DNA from: JADJWR01 sp964509545
GTDB taxonomy: Bacteria; Pseudomonadota; Gammaproteobacteria; Burkholderiales; Burkholderiaceae_F
NCBI GenBank assembly: GCA_964509545.1
Contig: CAZDXQ010000009.1
Span: forward strand, 1-64,000
Direction of reading: 5' to 3'
Length of the DNA stretch: 64,000 bases
Part shown: one piece after another, positions 34,652-42,384 of the stretch
Layout of the letters: each line of letters starts with the position of its first letter
Numbering within the stretch: position 1 is the first letter of the stretch
Made by a program: the position numbers and the translations under genes
The notes under the pieces: generated by a model
What the model saw: only the letters and a program-made list of their open reading frames with translations
What the model was told of the DNA's origin: nothing
Databases searched by the model: none

Positions 34652-35002
34652 TCAACGTCGCTCGAGGTTGAACACCGGGCGGTATACCGCTTCCTCGACG
34701 GCCAGTTGCAGCAGCTGCTGCCGCTCGTCGGGATCGGCCGCGTCGAACAGTTCGGCCACTCGAGACGGCGGCACTTCGCGGTAGGCGCGACGGCTGTTGC
34801 GGAACACTTCCTCGCGCCAGCCGAGGTCGACAAGCCATTTCCAGGTCGAGTCGGTGAGCCCAGCCTGCACGGTGATGCGCACGTCGTCCTTGACGATCTT
34901 CGCGCCGAGGCGTGGCTTCGGCCCCGGACGCGGGATGGCGCGCTCCTTGCGCAGCCCCAGCGCCTTGCGCAGCGAGTTTCGCACCGAATCGAATAGTCCC
35001 AT
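34652..35002 (-). CDS. Unknown protein, paralogue B of a tandem pair
   Basis: A 116-residue basic protein and paralogue of the downstream gene. MGLFDSVRNSLRKALGLRKE is followed by PRPGPKPRLGAK, DVRITVQAGLTDSTWKWLVD and YREVPPSRVAELFDAADPDE. No signal peptide or known catalytic motif. The start at 35002 was chosen by alignment with its partner; a longer form from 35017 is possible. About 140 bp with no gene separate the pair, and both probably arose by local duplication. Confidence 0.65.
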   Translation of the reverse strand: MGLFDSVRNSLRKALGLRKERAIPRPGPKPRLGAKIVKDDVRITVQAGLTDSTWKWLVDLGWREEVFRNSRRAYREVPPSRVAELFDAADPDERQQLLQLAVEEAVYRPVFNLERR

Positions 35003-35099
35003 CGGTCTGTTACGCATGCCCGAGCCCGATTCTGCCGACCTTTCCGGCCCGTGTTTTTAACCTATGCTGAGGCCGCGACGACTTCAACAGAAAAATCCC

Positions 35100-35891
35100 C
35101 TAGCCGGCGGCGTCTCGCAGTTGCTCGACTTCCTCCGCCGTGAATCCGGCCTGCAGCCGGGCGGCGATATTGAACGGGCCGCGCGGACGGGGCGCGCCGC
35201 AGCGCATCTGCGCCTGCCGCTCATACAGCACCGGATCAATGTGCCGCAATGCACAAAGATACCTGAACCAGTGGTTGCCGATGGCGACGTGACCGATTTC
35301 GTCGCGCAGGATGACGTCGATCAAGGCGGCCGAGGCTGAATCGCCGCAGGCAGCGAACTTGGCGCGCACGGCCGGCGAGGCATCCAGGCCGCGCGCCTCG
35401 AGCGTCCGCGGCACCAGCGCCATACGCGCCAGCACGTCGTCGGCGGTGCGGCGCGCCATTTCCCACAGGCCGTCGTGCGCTGGAAAGTCACCGTAGTCAT
35501 GGCCGCCGTCCTGCAGCCGCGCACGCAGCAGCGAAAAGTGGCTCGCCTCCTCGACCGCGACCCGGGCCCAGTCGCGGTAGTACTGCGCCGGCATGCCGGC
35601 AAAGCGCCAAAGATGGTCCAGCGCCAGCCCGATCGCGTTGAATTCGATGTGGGCAAGCGCATGCAGCATCGCCGCCCGGCCTTCGCGCGTGCCGACCGAT
35701 CGCACCGCCACCGCTGCCGGCGCGACGAGCAGCGGGCGTGGCGGCCGGCCCGGCAGTCCTCCGGGATCGACGAGTGCCGCTTCGGCCGCGCAGGCCAGCG
35801 TGGCTTCGTCGAGCCGCATCGTCCGCTGCAGCCGCTCGCCGACGCTGCACGACTGCAGTGCCTGAAGCGCAGCGGAACGAAGCTCCGTCAA
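35100..35891 (-). CDS. DUF455 ferritin-like protein
   Basis: A 263-residue ferritin-like four-helix-bundle protein. Metal ligands are visible as Glu/His pairs: AHIEFNAIGLALDHLWRF, VAVEEASHFSLLRARL and LRDEIGHVAIGNHW, which give the usual E...ExxH pattern of a di-iron centre. DUF455 members are found near tRNA-modifying MiaE-like enzymes and are thought to be di-iron oxygenases, but the substrate is unknown. It is divergent from the VOC gene with 47 bp between, so the two promoters overlap. Confidence 0.85.
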   Translation of the reverse strand: MTELRSAALQALQSCSVGERLQRTMRLDEATLACAAEAALVDPGGLPGRPPRPLLVAPAAVAVRSVGTREGRAAMLHALAHIEFNAIGLALDHLWRFAGMPAQYYRDWARVAVEEASHFSLLRARLQDGGHDYGDFPAHDGLWEMARRTADDVLARMALVPRTLEARGLDASPAVRAKFAACGDSASAALIDVILRDEIGHVAIGNHWFRYLCALRHIDPVLYERQAQMRCGAPRPRGPFNIAARLQAGFTAEEVEQLRDAAG

Positions 35892-35938
35892 AGACCCCCT
35901 CCAGCGATAAGATGGCCTGTCATTGTAGGAGGCCCTTT

Positions 35939-36340
35939 ATGACATCGCCGATAGCGGCAGGAAAAGTGCTCGGCGTGGGCGGGCTGTTCTTCAAGTCAGC
36001 CGACCCGGCGCGGCTGCGCGCGTGGTACCAGCGCGTGCTCGGACTCGAATTCAACAACTGGGGCGGCATCGTCTTCGATCCGGCGGCACTGCCGCAATCC
36101 GCTCGCTGCGTCTTCACGCCGTTTTCCGCCGACACCGACTACTTCGGCCCGGGCACGCAGACGTTCATGTTCAACCTGATCGTCGACGACCTGGGCGCTT
36201 TGCTGGCCCGCGCGTCGGCACAAGGTGCGCGACCGCTCTACCAACGCGCCAGCGGCGAACTTGGCGAATTCGCCTGGCTGATCGACTGCGACGGCAACAA
36301 GGTCGAGCTCTGGCAGCCGCCGGCCGCGCCTCCCGCCTAG
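35939..36340 (+). CDS. VOC-family (glyoxalase/dioxygenase fold) protein
   Basis: A 133-residue protein with the vicinal-oxygen-chelate fold, two beta-alpha-beta-beta-beta units (VGGLFFKSADPARLRAWYQR, LIVDDLGALLARASAQGARP, WLIDCDGNKVELWQPP). The terminal KVELWQP gives the usual Glu metal ligand. Specific substrate unknown; such proteins may be lyases or dioxygenases. A strong AGGAGG ribosome binding site lies 7 bp before the ATG at 35939. Confidence 0.85.
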   Translation: MTSPIAAGKVLGVGGLFFKSADPARLRAWYQRVLGLEFNNWGGIVFDPAALPQSARCVFTPFSADTDYFGPGTQTFMFNLIVDDLGALLARASAQGARPLYQRASGELGEFAWLIDCDGNKVELWQPPAAPPA

Positions 36341-36396
36341 CCGTCCTCGGCCGGAAGGCAAGCCGTCGCCCCGGCCGCCCGCGAGGCCCGAGCGAT

Positions 36397-37074
36397 TCAG
36401 GCTGCGGCGCGTTCCGCCGCGGCCAATTCGGCGCCCACGCGCTCGTGCGCCTCGCGCACATGGGTCCCGATCAGGTGCGCCGCCTTCTGCGCATCGCCGG
36501 CGGCGATCGCTTCGACGATTGCCGCGTGCTCTTTCCACACTTTCTGCGTGAATCGCGGCCGCCGCAGCACCTCGCCCATCGAGCGTCGCAGGTGCTGCCA
36601 ATGCGTCTGCATCGACTCGACGATCAGCGGATTGCCGCTGGCCTCGTAGATCAGCGAGTGAAAATCGACGTCCGCCTGCAACGTCGCCTTCGCGTCGCCG
36701 GCCGCGGCGACCTGCTTGCCTTCAGCCACCAGCGCCCTGGCGCGACCGAGTTGCGCGGCCGAGATCCGTCGCGCCGCGAGTGCCGCAGCGAGCGGCTCGA
36801 CCGCCTCGCGGAATTCATAGATCGCATCGAAGCGCGCCCGATCCACCGGTGCCACGCGCAGGCCTCGTCGGCCGTGCTCGACCAGGAAGCCCTGCTGCCT
36901 GAGAATGCCGAGCGCCGTCATCACCGGCTGTCGCGACACCTGCAGCCGCGCCGCCAGATCGTCCTGTGTAACGCGCGTTCCGGCGGCGAGCGAGCCGTCG
37001 CAGATCGCATCGAGGATCGTGTCGTAGACACGCTCCACCAGCGTCTTCTGCGGTGCCAATGATCCGATCGTCAT
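36397..37074 (-). CDS. GntR/FadR-family transcriptional regulator
   Basis: A 225-residue regulator. The winged-helix domain (about 10-75) has QDDLAARLQVSRQPVMTALG and GRRGLRVAPVD; the C-terminal FCD ligand-binding domain (about 80-215) has the metal-binding pattern with ADVDFHSLIYEASGNPLIVE and a late HLIGTHVREAHE. FCD members sense carboxylic acids. It is divergent from the hydroxyisobutyryl-CoA mutase operon and faces a 22-bp palindrome, so it probably represses that operon and itself until an acyl or hydroxy acid binds. GGAGGG precedes the ATG at 37074. Confidence 0.88.
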   Translation of the reverse strand: MTIGSLAPQKTLVERVYDTILDAICDGSLAAGTRVTQDDLAARLQVSRQPVMTALGILRQQGFLVEHGRRGLRVAPVDRARFDAIYEFREAVEPLAAALAARRISAAQLGRARALVAEGKQVAAAGDAKATLQADVDFHSLIYEASGNPLIVESMQTHWQHLRRSMGEVLRRPRFTQKVWKEHAAIVEAIAAGDAQKAAHLIGTHVREAHERVGAELAAAERAAA

Positions 37075-37142
37075 CACTTCACCCTCCTGGAGCGCGATTT
37101 TCGCTGTGCCGATTGACAGGCGCCGGGGGTTGGAGAACACTT

Positions 37143-37164
37143 CGAATATCGTATACGGTATTCG
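37143..37164. promoter_or_regulatory. Putative operator of the GntR regulator
   Basis: A 22-bp near-perfect palindrome: the core TATCGTATACGGTA flanked by CGAA and TTCG, 20 of 22 positions symmetric. FCD-type GntR proteins bind short TA-rich palindromes with a central GTATAC-like core. It lies midway between gntR (37074) and the first mutase gene (37213), at the position expected for control of both. Confidence 0.65.
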
Positions 37165-37212
37165 ATCAGCCGAAAAGCCAACGGCAACGCACCGGCGAGG
37201 GGGGTTGAACCG

Positions 37213-37620
37213 ATGAGCGCACCGATTCGCGTCTTGCTGGCCAAGGTCGGTCTCGACGGCCACGACCGCGGGGTCAAGGTCGTCGCCCGCACGCTGCGCG
37301 ACGCCGGCATGGACGTCATCTATTCCGGCCTGCACCGCACGCCGGAGGAGGTGGTCGGCACCGCCGTGCAGGAGGACGTCGACATCCTGGGCGTCAGCCT
37401 GCTGTCCGGCGTACAGATGACGGTGTTCCCGAAGATTTTCCGCCTGCTTCACGAACGGCAGGCCAGCGACATCATCGTCGTCGCCGGAGGTGTGATGCCC
37501 GACGAGGACGTGGCTGAACTGAAGAAGATGGGCGTGGCCGAGGTGATGCTGCAGGACACGCCGCCGCAGGCGATCATCGACTCGCTGACGCGCCTGGTGC
37601 GCAGTCGCGGGCCACGCTGA
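37213..37620 (+). CDS. hcmB: 2-Hydroxyisobutyryl-CoA mutase small (B12-binding) subunit
   Basis: Binds adenosylcobalamin for the large subunit. The 135 residues form a single B12-binding domain with the DxHxxG motif DGHDRG at 15-20 (lower ligand His17), the SLLSG segment at about 62-66 and VVAGGVMPDED. Length and sequence match the small subunits of two-piece acyl-CoA mutases (HcmB, IcmB). Assignment to the hydroxyisobutyryl type rests on the residues of its partner encoded at 40097-41785. It is the first gene of a four-gene operon (ligase 59 bp downstream). Confidence 0.88.
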   Translation: MSAPIRVLLAKVGLDGHDRGVKVVARTLRDAGMDVIYSGLHRTPEEVVGTAVQEDVDILGVSLLSGVQMTVFPKIFRLLHERQASDIIVVAGGVMPDEDVAELKKMGVAEVMLQDTPPQAIIDSLTRLVRSRGPR

Positions 37621-37679
37621 GCGCCTGCGCCTTCCGCTAACCGAGTGCCGTTCGTCGACGGCCGTCCCGGAGATTCGCC

Positions 37680-39119
37680 ATGGCAGCCATGGAGCAGTGG
37701 TCGTTTCCGCCGCCCTACGACGACGATTACCTGCCGAGCGCCGACAGCCGTTACTGGTTTGCCGTGCGCGAGACGATGGCACCGCCGGAGCGCGACGCCG
37801 CGATCCTCGTCCGGCTGCAGCAGGTCTGCCGCTACGCCTACGAGAACGCGCCGTTTTACCGCCGCAAGTGGGACGAGGCCGGATTCCACCCGAACCAGTT
37901 GAAATCGCTCGAGGACTTCGAGCAGAAGGTGCCGGTGATCAGGAAGGCCGACCTGCGTGCCGCGCAGGAGGCGCACCCGCCTTTCGGCGACTACCTGTGC
38001 GTTCCGCAGGCCGAGGTGTTCCATATCCACGGCACCAGCGGCACGACCGGCCGCCCCACCGCCTTTGCCGTCGGCCGAAGCGACTGGCGGGCGATCGCCA
38101 ATGCCCACGCGCGGATCATGTGGGGCATGGGCCTGCGTCCCGGAGACATGATCTGCATTGCCGCCGTGTTCAGTTTGTATCTGGGCAGCTGGGGCGCGCT
38201 GGCCGGCGCCGAGCGGCTACGCGCCCGGGCCTTTCCCTTCGGTGCCGGCGCGCCGGGCATGAGCGCCCGGCTGGCGCACTGGCTGCACACGATGAAGCCG
38301 GCCGCTTTCTACGGCACGCCGAGCTATGCCATCCACCTCGCCGAGGTGGCGCGCGAGGAGAGGTTGAATCCCCGTGACTTCGGCCTGAAGTGCCTGTTCT
38401 TCTCCGGCGAACCGGGCGCCTCGGTGCCCGGCGTGAAGGAGCGCATCGAGGAACTCTACGGCGCCCGCGTCTACGACTCGGGATCGATGGCCGAGATGAC
38501 GCCGTGGATGAATGTCGCCGGCACCGAGCAGACGAACCCGGGCATGCTGTGCTGGCAGGACATCGTCTACACGGAAGTCTGCGATCCGGCCACCTGCCGC
38601 CGCGTGCCATACGGGCAGCGCGGCACTCCGGTGTACACGCACCTGGAGCGCACCAGCCAGCCGATGATCCGGCTGCTTTCCGGCGACCTGACGCTGTGGG
38701 TCAACGAAGACAACCCCTGCGGCCGCACCTACCCGCGGCTGCCGCAGGGCATCTTCGGCCGCATCGACGACATGTTCACGATCCGCGGCGAGAACATCTA
38801 TCCGAGCGAGATCGACGCCGCGCTGAACCAGGTCGCCGGCTACGGCGGCGAGCACCGGATCGTGATCACGCGCGAGGCGGCGATGGACGAGCTGCTGCTG
38901 CGCGTGGAGCCGACCGAGGGCATCCACCGCGGCGGCGGCGAGGCGGTCGAGGCCTTCCGCAGCGATGTCGCACGCAAGCTGCAGACCGTGCTCGGCGTGC
39001 GTACCCGCATCGAGGTTGTTGCGCCGGGCTCGATCCCGCGCACCGATTTCAAGGCTCGCCGCGTGATCGACGACCGCGAGGTCTTCCGGGCGCTGAACGC
39101 CGAACTGGACCGACGCTGA
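37680..39119 (+). CDS. hcl: Acyl-CoA ligase of the mutase operon (2-hydroxyisobutyrate-CoA ligase)
   Basis: A 479-residue adenylate-forming ligase of the phenylacetate-CoA ligase type. The nucleotide-binding motif HGTSGTTGRPT starts near residue 117; FFSGEPGASVPG, YDSGSMAEMTPW and GRIDDMFTIRGENIYPSEID follow in family order. Placed between hcmB and meaH, it most likely activates 2-hydroxyisobutyrate to its CoA ester, the mutase substrate, as in the Aquincola cluster. The ATG at 37680 or at 37689 may be the start. Substrate is inferred from context, not from residues. Confidence 0.8.
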   Translation: MAAMEQWSFPPPYDDDYLPSADSRYWFAVRETMAPPERDAAILVRLQQVCRYAYENAPFYRRKWDEAGFHPNQLKSLEDFEQKVPVIRKADLRAAQEAHPPFGDYLCVPQAEVFHIHGTSGTTGRPTAFAVGRSDWRAIANAHARIMWGMGLRPGDMICIAAVFSLYLGSWGALAGAERLRARAFPFGAGAPGMSARLAHWLHTMKPAAFYGTPSYAIHLAEVAREERLNPRDFGLKCLFFSGEPGASVPGVKERIEELYGARVYDSGSMAEMTPWMNVAGTEQTNPGMLCWQDIVYTEVCDPATCRRVPYGQRGTPVYTHLERTSQPMIRLLSGDLTLWVNEDNPCGRTYPRLPQGIFGRIDDMFTIRGENIYPSEIDAALNQVAGYGGEHRIVITREAAMDELLLRVEPTEGIHRGGGEAVEAFRSDVARKLQTVLGVRTRIEVVAPGSIPRTDFKARRVIDDREVFRALNAELDRR

Positions 39120-39126
39120 CGCGCCG

Positions 39127-40110
39127 ATGAGCTACGTCGCCTCGCTCGATCTCCTGCCGCAGGTCGCCGCCGGCAATACCCGCGCCGCCGGACGACTGAT
39201 CACGCGGGCCGAGTCCGGTGCGGCGGAGGCCCGGCCGGCGCTGGCCGAGATCTACCGTCGCGCCGGCCACGCACACGTGATCGGGCTGACCGGCGTGCCG
39301 GGCAGCGGCAAGTCGACGCTGGTGGCAAAGCTCGCCGCCGCGCTGCGCGCGCACGGCGAGAGGATCGGCATCGTTGCCGTCGACCCGTCGAGCCCTTATT
39401 CGGGCGGCGCGATCCTCGGCGACCGCATCCGCATGACCGAACTGGCCAGCGATCCGGGCGTCTTCATCCGCAGCATGGCCACGCGCGGCGCCACCGGCGG
39501 CATGGCCCGCGCGGCGCTCGACGCGGTCGATATCCTCGACGTCGCCGGCTTCGGCACGGTCATTATCGAGACCGTCGGCGTCGGCCAGGACGAGGTCGAG
39601 ATCGCCAAGGCCTCGGACACGACGATCGTCGTCTCGGCGCCGGGCCTGGGCGACGAGATCCAGGCCATCAAGGCCGGCATCCTGGAGATCGCCGACATCC
39701 ACGTGGTCAGCAAGTGCGACCGCGACGACGCCCACCGCACGCTGACCGATCTGAAGCAGATGCTGATGCTCGGCACGCAGAACCGGCCGAAACCTTTGTG
39801 GCCGATCCCGGTCGTCGGCGTCAGTTCCTACACCGGCGAAGGCATCGAAGTGCTGCTCGACAGGATCGCCGCGCACAGGAAAACGCTGGCGCAGACACCG
39901 CTCGGCGCGCAGCGGCGGGCGCGCGTGGCCGCGTTCCGGCTGCAGAAGACGGCGCAGACCATGCTGCTCGAGCGTTTTGCGGCGCGTGCGGCCGCGCTGG
40001 CCGCGCCGCTCGCGCAGCGCGTTGCCGACCGGCATAGCGATCCTTACGCCGCAGCGCAGTCGCTGATCGAACAGACGCTGAGGAAGGAGTTCGCCGATGA
40101 ACTGGCTTGA
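39127..40110 (+). CDS. meaH: MeaB-type GTPase chaperone of the mutase
   Basis: G3E GTPase of 327 residues that guards and reloads the B12 cofactor of its mutase. Walker A GVPGSGKST is at 56-64; VDPSSPYSGGAILGDRIRMT, the ETVGVGQDEVE switch and VSKCDRDD (base recognition) are in place. It starts 7 bp after the ligase gene and overlaps hcmA by 14 bp, so it belongs to this mutase rather than to a distant methylmalonyl-CoA mutase. Confidence 0.92.
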   Translation: MSYVASLDLLPQVAAGNTRAAGRLITRAESGAAEARPALAEIYRRAGHAHVIGLTGVPGSGKSTLVAKLAAALRAHGERIGIVAVDPSSPYSGGAILGDRIRMTELASDPGVFIRSMATRGATGGMARAALDAVDILDVAGFGTVIIETVGVGQDEVEIAKASDTTIVVSAPGLGDEIQAIKAGILEIADIHVVSKCDRDDAHRTLTDLKQMLMLGTQNRPKPLWPIPVVGVSSYTGEGIEVLLDRIAAHRKTLAQTPLGAQRRARVAAFRLQKTAQTMLLERFAARAAALAAPLAQRVADRHSDPYAAAQSLIEQTLRKEFADELA

Positions 40111-41785
40111 CCCCGATCTGGTCCGGCAACTGGAGCGCGAACGCACGGAATGGGAGGCCCACGAGGTCGCGTCGTTCCTGAAGAAGCAGGCCGAGCGGCG
40201 CGAGCAGTTCTTCACCATCGGCGACTTTCCGCTCAAGCGCGTGTACACCGCGGCCGACGTCGCGAGCACGCCGGTCGAGGACATCGGCCTGCCCGGTCGC
40301 TATCCGTTCACGCGCGGGCCGTACCCGACGATGTACCGCAGCCGCACCTGGACGATGCGTCAGATCGCCGGCTTCGGCACCGGCGAGGACACCAACAGAC
40401 GCTTCAAGTACCTGATCGCGCAGGGGCAGACCGGCATCTCGACCGATTTCGACATGCCGACGCTGATGGGCTACGACTCCGACCACCCGATGAGCGAGGG
40501 CGAGGTCGGCCGCGAGGGCGTGGCCATCGACACGCTGGCCGACATGGAAGCCCTGCTCGACGGCATCGACCTTGAGAAGATCTCGGTGTCGCTGACGATC
40601 AACCCGACGGCCTGGATCCTGCTGGCGATGTATGTCGCGCTGGCCGACAGGCGCGGCTACGACCTCGCCAAGCTGTCGGGCACGGTGCAGGCCGACATCC
40701 TGAAGGAGTACATGGCGCAGAAGGAGTACATCTATCCGATCGCGCCGTCGGTGCGCATCTGTCGCGACATCATCACCTATTCGGCCCGCCAGCTTAGGCG
40801 CTACAACCCGATCAACATCTCCGGCTATCACATCAGCGAGGCCGGCGCCTCGCCGCTGCAGGAGGCCGCGTTCACGCTGGCGAATCTCATCGTCTACGTC
40901 GAGGAAGTCCTGAAGACCGGCATGAAGGTCGACGAGTTCGCCCCGCGGCTGGCGTTCTTCTTCGTCAGCCAGGGCGATTTCTTCGAGGAGATCGCCAAGT
41001 TCCGGGCGCTGCGCCGTTGCTACGCCAAGATCATGAAGGAACGCTTCGGGGCGAAGAACCCCGACAGCATGCGGCTGCGCTTCCATTGCCAGACGGCGGC
41101 GGCGACGCTGACCAAGCCGCAGTATAAGGTGAACATCGTGCGCACCGCCCTGCAGGCGCTTTCGGCCGTGCTTGGCGGCGCGCAGTCGCTGCACACCAAC
41201 GGCTACGACGAGGCCTTCGCCATCCCGACCGAGGACGCGATGAAAATGGCGCTGCGCACGCAGCAGATCATCGCCGAGGAGACGAACATCACCAGCGTGA
41301 TCGACCCGCTCGGCGGCAGCTGGTTCGTCGAGGCGCTGACCAGCGAGTACGAGAAGAAGATCTTCGCCATCCTCAAGGAGGTCGATGACCGCGGTGGCAC
41401 GATCCGGCTGATCGAGCAGGGCTGGTTCCAGAAGCAGATCGCCGATTTCGCCTACGAGACGGCGCTGCGCAAGCAGTCGGGCGACAAGCCGGTGATTGGC
41501 GTGAACCGCTTTGTCGAGAAGGAAGAGCACGTTGACATCGACATCCACCCCTACGACCCGTCGACTGCCGAGCGCCAGATCGCGCGCACCCGGCGCGTTC
41601 GCGCCGAACGCGACAGTGCCAAGGTGCAGCGGCTGCTCGAAAAGCTGGTCGAGGTGGCGAAGGACGAGTCGCAGAACATCATGCCGATCACGATCGAGCT
41701 GGTGACGAACGGCGCGACCATGGGCGACATCGTCGAGAAGCTCAAGGGCCTGTGGGGGACCTATCGCGAGAACCCGGTGTTCTGA
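40097..41785 (+). CDS. hcmA: 2-Hydroxyisobutyryl-CoA mutase large subunit
   Basis: Interconverts 2-hydroxyisobutyryl-CoA and (S)-3-hydroxybutyryl-CoA by a B12-dependent radical rearrangement. The 562-residue substrate-binding TIM barrel has Ile90 in RQIAGFGTGEDTN and Asp117 in TGISTDFDMPT. These two residues define hydroxyisobutyryl-CoA mutases; methylmalonyl- and isobutyryl-CoA mutases have Tyr or Phe at the first site. Length equals that of the Aquincola enzyme as I recall it, and much of the sequence looks the same. AGGAAGGAG precedes the ATG inside the end of meaH, so translation is coupled. It would allow growth on 2-hydroxyisobutyrate from tert-butyl ethers or acetone cyanohydrin. Confidence 0.92.
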   Translation: MNWLDPDLVRQLERERTEWEAHEVASFLKKQAERREQFFTIGDFPLKRVYTAADVASTPVEDIGLPGRYPFTRGPYPTMYRSRTWTMRQIAGFGTGEDTNRRFKYLIAQGQTGISTDFDMPTLMGYDSDHPMSEGEVGREGVAIDTLADMEALLDGIDLEKISVSLTINPTAWILLAMYVALADRRGYDLAKLSGTVQADILKEYMAQKEYIYPIAPSVRICRDIITYSARQLRRYNPINISGYHISEAGASPLQEAAFTLANLIVYVEEVLKTGMKVDEFAPRLAFFFVSQGDFFEEIAKFRALRRCYAKIMKERFGAKNPDSMRLRFHCQTAAATLTKPQYKVNIVRTALQALSAVLGGAQSLHTNGYDEAFAIPTEDAMKMALRTQQIIAEETNITSVIDPLGGSWFVEALTSEYEKKIFAILKEVDDRGGTIRLIEQGWFQKQIADFAYETALRKQSGDKPVIGVNRFVEKEEHVDIDIHPYDPSTAERQIARTRRVRAERDSAKVQRLLEKLVEVAKDESQNIMPITIELVTNGATMGDIVEKLKGLWGTYRENPVF

Positions 41786-41878
41786 CGCTTCGGAACGGCG
41801 CCGGATCCCCGCTGCCGCGGGACGACACCACAGGGTGCGGCGTCAACCCCACAGCGGACGTCTTCGTGCAGACGCCGT

Positions 41879-41908
41879 GTCATTCTGGCGCAAGCGGGAA
41901 TCCATCGG
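41879..41908. repeat. Intergenic REP-like palindrome
   Basis: GTCATTCTGGCGCAAGCGGG followed by AATCCATC closely matches the common proteobacterial intergenic pattern with a GCG-AA-GCGGGAATCC core. A more decayed copy is at 16124-16150. It lies in the 600-bp gene-poor stretch after hcmA (41786-42384), whose only other content is the decayed gene listed next. Confidence 0.5.
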
Positions 41909-41957
41909 CCTTGCACGAGCAAGACCGCGCGTTGGCGGACACCAACGAGGAGGCTTC

Positions 41958-42285
41958 ATGGCCTCGTCGCCAGCACCGCTGACCTCGAACAGCGCCGCCA
42001 CGGCGAACTGACCGCCCGCGTCGGCGTGGCGCGGGCTACCGCCGGGCCGGCCGTGACCCGCGCCGTCACCGGCATCGCCAGCATGCATGGGGCCTGGGCG
42101 CCGGTGCTGGTGCTCTCGGGCACGCCGCCGCGGTTGCAGGAGAACCCCGGGGCGTTGCTGCGCATCGTGCATACCGCACTGGTCCGCTCGAGCACCCGCT
42201 TCGCGCGCACGGGGCGCGAGCCGGCGCTGGCGCCGCAGGAACGCGACGAGGCGATTGCCCGCGCCGGCGGCCGCGCACGACTGGG
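41958..42285 (+). pseudogene. Decayed thiamine-diphosphate-dependent enzyme fragment
   Basis: From about 41990 one frame reads GELTARVGVARATAGPAVTR, then AVTGIASMHGAWAPVLVLSG and TPPRLQENPGAL, the N-terminal domain of acetolactate synthase/2-hydroxyacyl-CoA lyase-like ThDP enzymes (consensus GRVGV-ATAGPGVTN and APVLVLSG). Homology ends near 42280; the rest of the roughly 550-residue enzyme is missing. A strong AGGAGG and ATG at 41958 open a 17-codon frame that stops at 42011 in a different frame from the homologous part, so a frameshift or deletion has broken the start. It directly follows the mutase operon. Confidence 0.65.
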
Positions 42286-42384
42286 TTACCCTTGCCCATC
42301 GGCGGCAACGCCCCCATTTACTCACCCGGCCGATTGCAGTCGCGGCACTTCCGCCGCCGCCGCAAGGCAGGTCGCGTCAACGCA

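Noticed and set aside
40097..41785. Methylmalonyl-CoA or isobutyryl-CoA mutase
   Set aside because: Position 90 is Ile and 117 is Asp, not the Tyr or Phe types at the first site found in those enzymes; the small subunit is also a separate short protein.
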